In this document: in pieces, positions 8,021 through 17,309 of the stretch | Numbering within the stretch: position 1 is the first letter of the stretch | How the letters are laid out: every line of letters begins with the position of its first letter | Assembly (NCBI GenBank): GCA_964515915.1 | Contig: CAZEXM010000017.1 | Location: 1 to 26,657, forward strand | DNA from: JAHOYW01 sp964515915 | GTDB lineage: Bacteria > Verrucomicrobiota > Lentisphaeria > Victivallales > Victivallaceae | DNA length: 26,657 nt | Direction: 5' to 3' | Made by a program: the position numbers and the translations under genes | The notes under the pieces: generated by a model | Told to the model about the DNA's origin: nothing | Seen by the model: only the letters and a program-made list of their open reading frames with translations | Database searches by the model: none

Positions 8021-8058
8021 ACCCGGCCAGCAACATACCGCGAGCCGGGTCTTTTTTT
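8021..8058 (+). terminator. intrinsic terminator of rpsD, possibly bidirectional
   Basis: ACCCGGC (8021-8027) pairs with GCCGGGT (8044-8050) around a 16-nt loop, followed by C and seven T. On the other strand the same stem is followed by five T, so it may also stop the convergent VWA operon. Confidence 0.85.
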
Positions 8059-8121
8059 ACAAAAAACAGAGATACATTAATATGCCGTCCGTGTTCATCC
8101 GTGTTCCCGGGATACGCCGGT

Positions 8122-9153
8122 CTATGGTATACCTAAAAACACCGTGTTCTCGATGAAAAATCCCAGTAAGAGAAGAACCAGGACAAAAGCCGCTAAGGTT
8201 GGAGCGAATTCTTTGTAGTCGATGTATTTTGGCTGTTCAACAGTCGTTTTTTCAATCTTATTAATATCGTTCATTGCTGCCGCGAGCCCTTCGGCGTCGT
8301 AAGCATGGTAATATTTGCCGTCGGAAATTTTCGCGATGTCTTTGAGTAGTGCTTCGTCAAAAGTTCCACCGGCAGGAGCATAGCCGCGGCCGAACATGGT
8401 ATTATTCTCGACTAAAGCGTTATTGCTGCCGATGCCGACCGTGTAAATGACCACATCACAGGCTTTTCCCAGTTTTGCGGCCTGCCGCGGCGTGATGCGC
8501 GTGTCGACGGTGTTGGCGCCGTCCGTGAACAAAACCAGTACACGGCGTTTGGAGTCTGATTTGTCCAGACGATGCACGCCGCTGGCGATAGGCCCGGCAA
8601 TGCCGGTGTTTTGGCCGATTATGCCCGGCTTCAGGCGTGCGAGGTTGTCGATCAACCAGCCATGATCCAGCGTCGGCGGACAAATGTTATAGGGCAGCTG
8701 CGCAAAACCAATTAAACCAATACGGTCATTGGGACGCTTTTGGATGAATTTTTTAATTTCTTCCTTGGCAACCTCAAGGCGATTCTTGATTTTTCCGCTC
8801 TTGAGCTCCGCGGTCAATTGTTTTTCCGTTCTGATGTTGCGGGGGATGTCCAGCGCCCGCATACTGCCGGAAAGGTCTATCGCTAAAATAATGTCTATTC
8901 CTTTGGCGCGGAAAATTATTTTTTCACTGCCGACGCGCGGCCGGGCGAGGGCAAGTACAAGAATCGCGGCGGCCGTGATATAAAAAAGCAAAGGCAGCCG
9001 CGCGGCGCGTTTATTGTTCTGTTTATTGGCTTCAATAAAAGGTTTGGTGCTGGAGATTTTTAAAGCGGGCATCGCTTTTTTGCTCCACAAATACCAGATT
9101 ATCAAGCTCAGCGGGATATACAAAAACAAGAGCCACGGATAAGCAAAAGTCAT
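8122..9153 (-). CDS. membrane-anchored VWA-domain protein (BatA-like)
   Basis: A 343-residue inner-membrane protein. Hydrophobic segments lie at about residues 5-23 and 54-70 and at the C-terminus (about 317-338), the layout of BatA/BatB proteins. The VWA domain between them has an intact metal-ion-dependent adhesion site, DLSGS at 93-97, and a later DGANT motif. Such proteins pair with MoxR ATPases and have been tied to stress resistance, cell-envelope integrity and metal insertion or assembly of partner proteins; the exact client is unknown. The ATG overlaps the stop of the upstream gene by four bases (ATGA), so the two are translationally coupled. It is the last gene of the operon. No BatB, BatC or BatE follows. 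Confidence 0.88.
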   Translation of the reverse strand: MTFAYPWLLFLYIPLSLIIWYLWSKKAMPALKISSTKPFIEANKQNNKRAARLPLLFYITAAAILVLALARPRVGSEKIIFRAKGIDIILAIDLSGSMRALDIPRNIRTEKQLTAELKSGKIKNRLEVAKEEIKKFIQKRPNDRIGLIGFAQLPYNICPPTLDHGWLIDNLARLKPGIIGQNTGIAGPIASGVHRLDKSDSKRRVLVLFTDGANTVDTRITPRQAAKLGKACDVVIYTVGIGSNNALVENNTMFGRGYAPAGGTFDEALLKDIAKISDGKYYHAYDAEGLAAAMNDINKIEKTTVEQPKYIDYKEFAPTLAAFVLVLLLLGFFIENTVFLGIP

Positions 9154-10145
9154 TCAGTACCTCCTCCCTCTGAATTGTTTGTTTCAATATCTGCCGGCCG
9201 GGTTTCATTGACCAGGGTTTCAGCTTTGCCGAGAGCCTGGTTCAAAGTATTTTCATCCGGCGGCAGTTTCGCGAATTTGACCAGGTCGGCCGCCTGCATG
9301 AATTCTTTTAAAAACGGCCCTTGAACTTTGGGAAGCGGCCCGCCGTCCTGGTTTATTTCCTGGAGAAACTCCTGCGTTGTCTGTTTCGACACGGGCAGCT
9401 TAAAACGTTTTTCCAGATAAGACCGGACAATATCAGTCAGTGAAATAAAACCGGTATTAAGGGTGATGCTGCCGGATTTTATATTGTTGCGCAGAGCGTG
9501 CAAATCGTGCAGCGCGATAGTCCACGATGGTAAAATAATGATTTGCGTTTTTTTGCCGCGCCGGATAATGAACAGAATAATAGCGGCAATTATTACCAGC
9601 GCGACGACGCCGAGGATGATATACATTCCTTTGCTGCTGATTTTACCGGCCGGCGTAATCACTCCGGCAAGAATAATGTTTTGTTTTTTGTCAAGTGCCA
9701 GAGGCGCGCATTTAAAGGGCGGAATTTTAAACACCTTGCTTAAATCAGTAGTTTTGTCGTTGTATCGATTGTAGCTGACATCCAGTTTCCCGGCGGGAAT
9801 TATGCCGGTGCGGTAGGCTTTGAATTCGACGCTTACCTTCCAGATATTGTATCCCCACCTGATGCTCCGGCGGCTGATTTCCGGCGCGTTCAAAAGACTG
9901 GCGCCTTTGCCGGGCTGCGCGGCCGCTTCAAGCACTTTGCGATGCCACGGGCATTTGAGCAGCACGGTAGCAGTAACGATTTGTCCCAGTTTCGCGTCCG
10001 CCGGAGATAATTCAACTTTCCCGATTATTTCAACAGCCTTGTTCCGCCGGACTCCGTAGTAATAAATTCCACAAACGGTTCCGCTAACGACAATTATAAC
10101 TGCGGCAATTGAAATTATTGAAATTTTTATAATTTTTGCAAGCAT
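9150..10145 (-). CDS. two-TM membrane protein in the MoxR operon (BatD / DUF4381-like position)
   Basis: A 331-residue protein with an N-terminal membrane segment (about residues 5-30), an extracytoplasmic beta-rich region of about 130 residues (KVELSPADAKLGQIVTATV resembles a BatD-type Ig-like strand pattern), a second membrane segment near 175-195 followed by RRGKK, and a cytoplasmic helical tail with SLTDIVRSYLEKRF. This tail resembles those of BatD and DUF4381 proteins. I do not recognise it at family certainty; position between DUF58 and VWA genes supports the call. It starts 12 bp after the DUF58 stop. It may link the VWA protein to an envelope client (inference). Confidence 0.7.
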   Translation of the reverse strand: MLAKIIKISIISIAAVIIVVSGTVCGIYYYGVRRNKAVEIIGKVELSPADAKLGQIVTATVLLKCPWHRKVLEAAAQPGKGASLLNAPEISRRSIRWGYNIWKVSVEFKAYRTGIIPAGKLDVSYNRYNDKTTDLSKVFKIPPFKCAPLALDKKQNIILAGVITPAGKISSKGMYIILGVVALVIIAAIILFIIRRGKKTQIIILPSWTIALHDLHALRNNIKSGSITLNTGFISLTDIVRSYLEKRFKLPVSKQTTQEFLQEINQDGGPLPKVQGPFLKEFMQAADLVKFAKLPPDENTLNQALGKAETLVNETRPADIETNNSEGGGTE

Positions 10146-10157
10146 TTGTATCCTCTG

Positions 10158-11036
10158 TCAATGCCGTTTCCGGCGTCTGTTGAAGAAGTTTATCAAGGGG
10201 CGGACCAGGTCCTCACCACAGCGCATTTCGATCATATCAACCCGTGCTTTTTCACAAATTAATTTACTTCTGTCGTGCCAGTTTTCAGCGGTTTCCGAAA
10301 ATTTCGCCACCAAATTACGGTTGCCGGCGTTAAAATATGTTATTTTACCATTTTCAGAATCTTCGAGAACGACGTTGACGCCGGCCGGCCATTTCAGTTC
10401 CAACGGGTCAAGGATTCGCACGGCGATAACATCGTGCCGGCGGTTGATTATCCGCAGAGATTTTTGGAAATCGTGCTCGTCGATTAAGTCGCTGAGTAGA
10501 AAAACCACCGTTTTCTTATTCAATATCTTAATAGTTTCGCGCAAAACCAAATCAATATCAGTTTGTTTGCGTTCAGGTTCAAATACCATAAGGTCGCGAA
10601 TCAGACGCAAGCCGTGTTTGCGCCCTGAGCGCGGCGGTAAATAAAGTTCGATTTGATCGCTGAACATAATCAGGCCGACGCGGTCGTTATTGCGTATGGC
10701 ACTGAAAGCGAGCAGCGCGGCGGTTTCAATAGCGTAACGGCGTTTGGATTTGTCGCCGCTGCCGAAAGCCCCCGAAGCGGAAACGTCGACAAGCAGCATG
10801 ACGTTGAGTTCGCGTTCCTCGACGTATTTCTTGATATATGGACTTCCCATACGGGCGGTAACGTTCCAGTCTATATCGCGGAAATCGTCTTCATCAGTGT
10901 ATTCACGGACTTCATCGAACTCCATTCCGCGTCCTTTGAAAACGCTGTGGTAAGCGCCGCCAATGATTTCATCGATCGCGCGCCGGGTGCGGATTTCGAT
11001 TTTTCTTACTTGCGCAATTAATTCAGATGACAACAT
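10158..11036 (-). CDS. DUF58 domain protein of the MoxR/Bat operon
   Basis: A 292-residue cytoplasmic protein with the DUF58 signature. The early region carries GRGMEFDEVREYTDEDDFRDIDW, with conserved R and DW residues, and VSASGAFGSG resembles a degenerate VWA metal site. DUF58 proteins are regular partners of MoxR ATPases and probably help assemble or activate protein complexes. I chose the ATG at 11036, with AGGA nine bases upstream, over a TTG three codons earlier. It follows the MoxR gene by 32 bp and precedes the next gene by 12 bp, so co-transcription is likely. Confidence 0.88.
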   Translation of the reverse strand: MLSSELIAQVRKIEIRTRRAIDEIIGGAYHSVFKGRGMEFDEVREYTDEDDFRDIDWNVTARMGSPYIKKYVEERELNVMLLVDVSASGAFGSGDKSKRRYAIETAALLAFSAIRNNDRVGLIMFSDQIELYLPPRSGRKHGLRLIRDLMVFEPERKQTDIDLVLRETIKILNKKTVVFLLSDLIDEHDFQKSLRIINRRHDVIAVRILDPLELKWPAGVNVVLEDSENGKITYFNAGNRNLVAKFSETAENWHDRSKLICEKARVDMIEMRCGEDLVRPLINFFNRRRKRH

Positions 11037-11068
11037 AATCAGCAATCCTGTAATTAAATTTAAGCTTT

Positions 11069-12091
11069 TTACGGAGTGCGCAGTTCATCCAGAATTATTT
11101 TGATAATGGCGTCGGAGTCGAGATTTTCGGCTTCCGCCTCGTATGAAACAGCGATTCTGTGGCGGAGAATGTCCGGCGCGATATCTTTGATATCCTGCGG
11201 CACGACGTAAGCCCGTCCGGATATGAAGGCCATTGCTTTGGCGGCCACGACCATGGCGATGGCGGCACGCGGAGAAGCGCCGTATTCGATTAAATCCACC
11301 AGTTTGGCAATTTGCGCCGTGGACTGGCGTGACGACAACTGGTCATGATGTGCCGGGCGGGTGGCTATGGTAATATCCAAAACGTACTCGACAATTTTTT
11401 CATCAATGTAAATTTTATCAACCCAGCTGCGGGCGGTTTCAATATCTTCGAGTTTGGCAACCGCGATAGCCAGGAGCTCCAATTCGGGATGCGCCATGCG
11501 TTGGACGATTATGCGTTCTTCATCGCGACTCGGGTAGTCGATGCGCAATTTGAACATAAAACGGTCAACTTGAGCTTCCGGCAACGGATAAGTTCCTTCC
11601 TGTTCAATCGGGTTTTGGGTAGCCATTACCAGAAACGGTTTAGGCATTTTAAAGATTTCACCGGCGATGGTCATTTGTTTTTCCTGCATACATTCAAGCA
11701 GGGCGCTTTGAACTTTTGCCGGGGCGCGGTTTATTTCGTCAGCCAGTACCAGATTGGCGACGATCGGGCCGAGTTTGGTGCTGAATGTATGTTCAGAGGC
11801 GTTGTAAATGCGGGTACCGATTACATCGGCGGGCAGTAAATCCGGCGTAAATTGAATCCGGGAAAACTTGCCGTCTATGGCTTGAGCCAGGGTTTTTACC
11901 GCGAGGGTTTTCGCCAGTCCCGGCACCCCTTCGAGCAGGACGTGCCCGTCCGCTATTATAGCCAGAAGCAGGCGGTTTATCAAATAGTCCTGACCGACAA
12001 TAATACGTCCGATTTCAGTTTTAAGCGGTTGCAAAAATGTTGAAACTTCCCGTATTTTTTCCTGCAGTTCCTGAATCTCATGCTGTTCCAT
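11069..12091 (-). CDS. MoxR-family AAA+ ATPase
   Basis: A 340-residue AAA+ ATPase of the MoxR family, a chaperone-like group that works with VWA proteins. Walker A is GVPGLAKT at residues 55-62, Walker B and the following helix read VLADEINRAP, sensor 1 lies in MATQNPIEQEG, and PEAQVDRFMFK follows. The C-terminal lid is present and the length is normal. The ATG at 12091 is preceded by a perfect AAGGAGG, the best ribosome-binding site in this operon. It heads a four-gene minus-strand cluster with DUF58, a BatD-like protein and a VWA protein. The CPBP protease gene starts divergently 101 bp away. Confidence 0.93.
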   Translation of the reverse strand: MEQHEIQELQEKIREVSTFLQPLKTEIGRIIVGQDYLINRLLLAIIADGHVLLEGVPGLAKTLAVKTLAQAIDGKFSRIQFTPDLLPADVIGTRIYNASEHTFSTKLGPIVANLVLADEINRAPAKVQSALLECMQEKQMTIAGEIFKMPKPFLVMATQNPIEQEGTYPLPEAQVDRFMFKLRIDYPSRDEERIIVQRMAHPELELLAIAVAKLEDIETARSWVDKIYIDEKIVEYVLDITIATRPAHHDQLSSRQSTAQIAKLVDLIEYGASPRAAIAMVVAAKAMAFISGRAYVVPQDIKDIAPDILRHRIAVSYEAEAENLDSDAIIKIILDELRTP

Positions 12092-12134
12092 TTAGACCCT
12101 CCTTGACAGAACCTTCATATTTTAAACTTTTCGC

Positions 12135-12162
12135 TTGTAAGATGACTTTTGCCGCCTATTAT
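12135..12162 (+). promoter_or_regulatory. candidate promoter of the CPBP protease gene
   Basis: TTGTAA (12135-12140) and TATTAT (12157-12162) are spaced by 16 bp, about 30 bp before the start codon at 12193. It overlaps the region upstream of the divergent MoxR gene. Confidence 0.4.
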
Positions 12163-12192
12163 GTAACATAGTATTAATTCAGGGAATAAGCA

Positions 12193-12912
12193 ATGTTAAT
12201 TTTGCAAAAAAACAGCTTTAATAAGAAAGATAAAATTACCAACATCGGTTTCATAATAAGTTCATCGCTTATTGTGCTGGTATTTTTGGTTTTGCCCATA
12301 ATATTTGTATTACTGCGGCTTAGCGGCATAAAGCCGCTTTTCCATGTGCTGCTCCCGTCCGCAATTATTATTCCAAGTCTTTGCGGATCAATGTTTTTTG
12401 CCGGCAAGCCCGGAAATTTGTCGCGAAAACTGAAGCTGGTTAATCTGCGTCCGTGTTATATTCCGCTATGTTTTGCGGCGGCGCTTGCTTTGCTGCTCGG
12501 TATGTCGACGTTTATATATATGTACCATGAATTATTGTCCATGCTGAATATAAAGGCCCCGCCGCCTTTAATTGAAAAAATATTAAAAAACAGTGATGTC
12601 AGCTCTTTATTGTGGATATGTTTCGGGATTATAATTTTAGCGCCAATTACCGAGGAACTCATTTTTCGTCGTTTTCTGTTTGGTTTTCTGGCGCCGCGCT
12701 GCGGCTTTATTCCCGCTCTGCTGACGACGGCCGGAATTTTTGCGGCAATTCATTTTTCTTTATACAGCCTGCCTGCCTTATTCTTTTTAGGGATCGCGTT
12801 CCAGCTGATTTATCTGAAATTCGGTTCATTATATCCTGCGATTTTGCTGCACGCTTTCAATAACGCCATCGCGGTGAATGTTTTATTTCTCATTCCGCAA
12901 GTACAAACGTGA
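12193..12912 (+). CDS. CPBP-family intramembrane metalloprotease (CAAX/Abi)
   Basis: A 239-residue integral membrane protein with about seven to eight hydrophobic segments. The CPBP family motifs are in order: EELIFRR gives the EExxxR glutamates, FAAIHFSLYSLP gives FxxxH, and LLHAFNN the final HxxxN/B-type motif. These are the residues that hold the catalytic metal in Rce1-like glutamyl proteases. Bacterial members serve in bacteriocin immunity, protein processing or regulation, and the substrate here is unknown. AGGGA lies just upstream of the ATG. The gene stands alone, divergent from moxR and convergent with the kinase gene. Confidence 0.88.
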   Translation: MLILQKNSFNKKDKITNIGFIISSSLIVLVFLVLPIIFVLLRLSGIKPLFHVLLPSAIIIPSLCGSMFFAGKPGNLSRKLKLVNLRPCYIPLCFAAALALLLGMSTFIYMYHELLSMLNIKAPPPLIEKILKNSDVSSLLWICFGIIILAPITEELIFRRFLFGFLAPRCGFIPALLTTAGIFAAIHFSLYSLPALFFLGIAFQLIYLKFGSLYPAILLHAFNNAIAVNVLFLIPQVQT

Positions 12913-13021
12913 AGAAAAAAATGAACGTCCAACATCGAAAAACTCATATCACAAAAATTAATCGGAGATATACCGCGAAATCAGTGTACTGTTATTACAG
13001 CCGAATCTCATGCTCTTATAG

Positions 13022-15766
13022 CTATTTAATGGTTTTGGCGAGCGCGACCCTGAAGCCCAGGGTATTATAGGTGTCTTTTGGCAAAACTGAATAACGGTTG
13101 CTTACCTGGCAATATTCAGCGCCGTAATACCAGCCGCCGCCGCGGGCGACTTTATTTTTCCCTACGGTACTCCCTTTGGGGTCTTCGCGATAATACGGCA
13201 GGTAATTGCCGTACCAATCGTAACAAGCTTCCCAGACATTGCCGCTCATGTCAAATAAGCCGAGTTCATTGGCTGATTTGGAACCGACTTCATGTGGCCG
13301 CCGGGCTCCCGGTTTATTGCCGTACCAGGCAACTAAGTCAATTATATTTGAACCGCTGTAGCGATGATTTTTACTTTTGTTGCCGCCGCGCGCGGCAAAT
13401 TCCCATTCGGCTTCAGTAGGCAGGCGGTAAATATAGCCTTTCGGTAAACGGCCGCGCCGCGCTTCCCGCGCGCTAAGCCATTTGCAGAACGCCGCCGCAT
13501 TACGCCAGCTTATCCAGCAGACAGGATAATTATTGCCGGTCGGAATTGAAGAGTCAAAACGAAAATTCCGTAAATAATTATCGTCGGCATCTCTGCTGCC
13601 GTTATAACCGGTGGACGCTATGAATTCCAGATATTCGCCATTGGTTATTTCATATTTTCCCAGCCAATAACCGTTTTTCAAAGTTATCAGGCGGCGCGGC
13701 TTTTCATCGGGTGCCCCCTTGCTTGATCCCATATAAAACTTGCCCGGTTCAATATAAATAAAAGTCATTTTGAATTCAGGTAAAGTCCAATCCCGCTCTT
13801 TTATGGGACCCTGGACAAGGATTTCCATGTATTTATTTATTGCCTGTTCGAGTTTTTTAAATTCAGTTCGTTTTTTTAGCGGCAAATATTTGACGTAAGA
13901 TGATTTTTCAAAAAAACGCATCATATTAAGAGCTTCGCGGCAATTTTTGTAGGCAAGGTCGTTTTTGTCTTTGAGTGCACGGCTGCGGGAATACAGGCTT
14001 TGCATAGCTTGGTAAACACGCTCACCTTCAGAACGGGCAAGTTCGTATTTTATTCTGCGCTTATTTAGAATGTCTGTCTTTTTCTCTAAATGATCCTGTT
14101 TCCCGGCTTTATCAAGGGTTAGAATCGCGGCAAGATCAAAAAGTTTCGCGTTTATGTCTCCAACTTTGAACAGAGATACTTCCGCGGTCTGCAAAATTAT
14201 GCCGGTTTCAACATCAAAACATTGAGCCGCCACGGTAATTTCCGGGCCCAGCTGGATAAGCGAACCGGTAAGTAATAATTCCGCCCCGACAAGTTTACCG
14301 AATTTTTTCGCGTTTTTGTGGTCTACCAGGTCGCTCGTCTGGAAACGAAGTTCCTGCAAAGCTTTGTTTACCTGTGAACGGGTCAGAAGCCTGAATTTAC
14401 CGGCAAGAGCCTGTTCAAGTTTTATCGCAACAGCCTTGCCGCTGATTCTTGATTCAACCGAATTATCGACCGTAAAATCAACGACCGCGATCCATGGACG
14501 GCGCTGAGCCAGGGCTTTATAAACAACTTTTTCAACAGCCGCTACCCGCTTATATTCTTCATCATTATGACACAGGGCGTATGCCCGGTCTATTATCGCC
14601 GCCGCTTTTTTAATTGTGTTCTCCTTCCTGCACCAGCGCGAAGCCTGACGCAAATAATAATTGAGGTTTTGCTGACGCTGAAGTTCCAGATCCTTCCTTC
14701 CCGCCGCAGATAATTTCTCCGGCATGATTTGCACCTTGCGCGGTTTCTCCCAAAACATTTTGTAAGTGAATTTCGAGCTCTTGCCAAAATAAAAAGCTGT
14801 CCGTCCAGCCAGCCAGAATGCAGATAAAAGCAGTATTGCGACAGCCGCCGCCCGCCATGAGAAAAAGCCGTAAGCGGCTTTAGGTTTATGGATTTTGACC
14901 GGATTTTCTCCGCGTTCAACCCGGTTGAGGTCTTCGATAAGTTCAGCCGGGGTCTGCTGCCTGTCTTCGGGGTTTTTGGCAAGCAGCCGGGTGATTAAAT
15001 GAGATAAATTTTTCGGGCATTGTTTATTTATGCTGCGTACACTTGGCGGAATATCATTGAGATGCTGCATGGCGTATCCGGAAACCGCGGGGCCGGGGAA
15101 AGGTGTCATGCCGGTTAACATCTGGTAAGCTGTGCAGCCGAGAGAATACAAGTCGGAGCGGTGGTCAATGGATTCGTGCCCGGAATGTTGTTCAGGGCTC
15201 ATATAAGGAGGAGTGCCGATAAACTGCCCCGTCGTCGATAAAACCGAAAACATGGACTCGCAGTCTTTAGACAGGCCGAAATCCAGCAGTTTGGCATTGC
15301 CGTCCGCGTCAAGCATGATATTCTGCGGTTTAATGTCCCGGTGCAGTAAACCAATGTCCATAGCGGCTTGTAAAACACCGGCTATCTGGCGCATTATACG
15401 GATAGTCTCGGAAGCGCTGAAAATTTTAACGGAAGTTTCCGAGCCGGACTTATCTTTCCGCGAACGCGCGGGCATCAGTTCGGCCAGGGTTTTGCCCTCG
15501 ACGTATTCCATAACGATATATTGTAAACGCCCGTGGTCATCTTCCCCGACGTCAAGGATTTTAACTACATTCGGATGCGAAAGTTTTCTGGCGAGACGAG
15601 CTTCCTGTTTAAATCGTTTCACATATTCAGCTTCATAAGTGAATTGCGGAAAAAGGGTTTTCACGGCAACGATTCCGCCATCCGGCGCCAGTGCCTTATC
15701 AACTTTTCCCACCGCTCCGTATCCGAGGGGTTCCAGAATTTTGTATGGTCCAATCTTGTCAGGCAT
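13022..15766 (-). CDS. Ser/Thr protein kinase - TM - CsgG-like - FGE-sulfatase (SUMF1) fusion
   Basis: A 914-residue multidomain protein. The N-terminal Hanks-type kinase (about 5-290) has the Gly loop LGYGAVGKV at 14-22, Lys36 in VAVK, HRDIKPQN with Asp144, DFG at 162-164 and GTPPYMSPE, so it should be catalytically active. One membrane helix follows near 300-325. A region near 435-560 (PWIAVVDFTVDN, GAELLLTGSLIQ) resembles CsgG-like lipoprotein domains. The C-terminus (about 665-910) is a formylglycine-generating-enzyme-like domain with FIYIEPGKFYMGS, PTEAEWEFAARGG, GLFDMSGNVWEA and GFRVA. Such FGE modules often act as ligand-binding or substrate domains without oxidase activity. The helix would place the C-terminal part outside the cytoplasm. 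I chose the ATG at 15766 over the TTG one codon earlier; the ribosome-binding site is weak. Confidence 0.9.
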   Translation of the reverse strand: MPDKIGPYKILEPLGYGAVGKVDKALAPDGGIVAVKTLFPQFTYEAEYVKRFKQEARLARKLSHPNVVKILDVGEDDHGRLQYIVMEYVEGKTLAELMPARSRKDKSGSETSVKIFSASETIRIMRQIAGVLQAAMDIGLLHRDIKPQNIMLDADGNAKLLDFGLSKDCESMFSVLSTTGQFIGTPPYMSPEQHSGHESIDHRSDLYSLGCTAYQMLTGMTPFPGPAVSGYAMQHLNDIPPSVRSINKQCPKNLSHLITRLLAKNPEDRQQTPAELIEDLNRVERGENPVKIHKPKAAYGFFSWRAAAVAILLLSAFWLAGRTAFYFGKSSKFTYKMFWEKPRKVQIMPEKLSAAGRKDLELQRQQNLNYYLRQASRWCRKENTIKKAAAIIDRAYALCHNDEEYKRVAAVEKVVYKALAQRRPWIAVVDFTVDNSVESRISGKAVAIKLEQALAGKFRLLTRSQVNKALQELRFQTSDLVDHKNAKKFGKLVGAELLLTGSLIQLGPEITVAAQCFDVETGIILQTAEVSLFKVGDINAKLFDLAAILTLDKAGKQDHLEKKTDILNKRRIKYELARSEGERVYQAMQSLYSRSRALKDKNDLAYKNCREALNMMRFFEKSSYVKYLPLKKRTEFKKLEQAINKYMEILVQGPIKERDWTLPEFKMTFIYIEPGKFYMGSSKGAPDEKPRRLITLKNGYWLGKYEITNGEYLEFIASTGYNGSRDADDNYLRNFRFDSSIPTGNNYPVCWISWRNAAAFCKWLSAREARRGRLPKGYIYRLPTEAEWEFAARGGNKSKNHRYSGSNIIDLVAWYGNKPGARRPHEVGSKSANELGLFDMSGNVWEACYDWYGNYLPYYREDPKGSTVGKNKVARGGGWYYGAEYCQVSNRYSVLPKDTYNTLGFRVALAKTIK

Positions 15767-15811
15767 CAATTATTATTTTCCGGATAAAAAACATGGATTG
15801 ACTTTACTGTT

Positions 15812-15820
15812 ATAATAACA
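15812..15820 (-). promoter_or_regulatory. extended -10 promoter candidate of the kinase gene
   Basis: On the minus strand, TGTTATTAT (15820-15812) forms a TGnTATTAT extended -10. No good -35 is visible. It leaves about 40 nt before the start codon at 15766. Confidence 0.35.
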
Positions 15821-15848
15821 CGCCATTACACTAAAATCCAGCGAAAAT

Positions 15849-17219
15849 CTAATCGCAGCCGCTAATCATTTTTATATACGCGATATTAGCGCTTTGTTTA
15901 CTTACCGCGGCGAAAGAGGAATGCCGTACCCCGGGAACCCAGATAATTACGCCGTCATTGCCGCGGACAAGGATTAGATTTTTCTTTTCGGCGGCGGTGA
16001 GTTTACGCTCAGTTAATATTTTTTTGAGTTTCACCGGCCGGGTTCCCCCGAATGGAATCATTTTATCGCCGGTTCCGCGTTTGGACAAAATCAGTTCATC
16101 AGGCAGTAAATCAGCGTCAAAAGCGGCAATGGCCGGACTGATTATTTCGCGGTCGAATTCCTTGCGGAATGTCAGTTTGAATATTCTGCCGGCGTAGCTG
16201 ATGCTATCCTGTTTGCGCCAGTTCCAGACGCATTCCCCGGTTTCGGCGGGAGTGTTGAGGGTCAAACCGGCTTCGCCGCGATGCAGCCAGATGAAATTGC
16301 CGTTTGTCAAAGGAACTAATATCTGCCGCCCCTCTTTTTGCTTCAAGGCGTCCTGAAAACGTCCGATCAGACCGTAAGTCGGCACGAATTCCACCTTTAA
16401 CAGCGCGCTCAGCCAATAGCGCAGGACCCGGGCCTGTAAAGCCGGAGCCAGGGAACGCCAGAACTTCAACGGAGTAATATTCCTGTCCGCGATTAAAGAA
16501 TATTCCGCCCGGGCGCTTTCTTCTATAAAGCGCGCGTCCACTTCCAGAGCTTTTGCCGCTTTGACCAGCCCGGTGGCGGCGGTGGGAAGCTGTTGAATTA
16601 TATCAGGAATAATGCGGTGGCGGAAATAATTCCGGGTATAGCTTTCATCAAAATTACTGTGATCCACACACCAGTTGGCGATACCGCGTTCCGCCAGGAA
16701 TTCGATCAAGTCACTTTTGCTGTAAGCGAGCAAAGGACGGATGAACTTTACGTTTTTGAGCACCGACTCCTGGCGGAGAGAGGTCAGGCCGGAAACATTG
16801 GCGCCGCGGCACATGCGAATAAAAAGGTTTTCGATGCGGTCGTCAGCGTGATGGCCGAGCAGGACAAGGCATTTTTCCCGCTTTTGGATGATTTCACTCC
16901 ATTTCGCGATGCGCAGCCGGCGTGCGGCGGCTTCAATATTTTCACCTTTTCCGCGTTCATCCAGAGTGTGTAAATCGTATTGCTCATAGTTGATTTCACG
17001 GCCTTGACAAAAATCTCTGCACCAGCGGGCATCGAGCCGGCCGGCCTCGCCGCGAATACCGTGTTCAAAATGTACTGCTGTTATATCCAGGTCCAATTCC
17101 AGCGCAAATTCATTTGCCGCAAGCAGCAGGGACACACTGTCGGCTCCGCCGCTGAAACCGACATAAATTTTGTGTGAACGGAAATTTTCAAGAATTTTTC
17201 CAACAGTTTTAGTGATCAT
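15849..17219 (-). CDS. tilS: tRNA(Ile)-lysidine synthetase
   Basis: A 456-residue enzyme that adds lysine to C34 of the AUA-decoding tRNA-Ile, changing it from Met to Ile specificity. The PP-loop ATP site SGGADS is at residues 23-28, and LLGHHADDRIENLFIRMCRG, a family hallmark, lies in the N-terminal domain. The C-terminal half has the substrate-binding and tail domains (DELILSKRGTGDKMIP). The length is near the E. coli enzyme. It is divergent from rdgB (90 bp between starts) and upstream of the kinase gene on the same strand, 82 bp apart. The ribosome-binding site GGTGA is weak. Confidence 0.94.
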   Translation of the reverse strand: MITKTVGKILENFRSHKIYVGFSGGADSVSLLLAANEFALELDLDITAVHFEHGIRGEAGRLDARWCRDFCQGREINYEQYDLHTLDERGKGENIEAAARRLRIAKWSEIIQKREKCLVLLGHHADDRIENLFIRMCRGANVSGLTSLRQESVLKNVKFIRPLLAYSKSDLIEFLAERGIANWCVDHSNFDESYTRNYFRHRIIPDIIQQLPTAATGLVKAAKALEVDARFIEESARAEYSLIADRNITPLKFWRSLAPALQARVLRYWLSALLKVEFVPTYGLIGRFQDALKQKEGRQILVPLTNGNFIWLHRGEAGLTLNTPAETGECVWNWRKQDSISYAGRIFKLTFRKEFDREIISPAIAAFDADLLPDELILSKRGTGDKMIPFGGTRPVKLKKILTERKLTAAEKKNLILVRGNDGVIIWVPGVRHSSFAAVSKQSANIAYIKMISGCD

Positions 17220-17246
17220 ATTTTATCACCGGAATTTTCAAATGAG

Positions 17247-17274
17247 TTGCAAAATAAAATTCAAGTTGTAATAT
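17247..17274 (+). promoter_or_regulatory. candidate promoter of rdgB
   Basis: TTGCAA (17247-17252) and TAATAT (17269-17274) have a 16-bp spacer, and the predicted start is about 30 nt before the ATG at 17310. The gap is shared with divergent tilS. Confidence 0.4.
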
Positions 17275-17309
17275 AAGGGGAAAAAGAAATAATTCAAAGA
17301 AAAATTATC

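Noticed and set aside
11345..11839. 164-codon plus-strand frame opposite moxR
   Set aside because: It is antisense to conserved Walker A and B regions; the open frame follows from codon bias.
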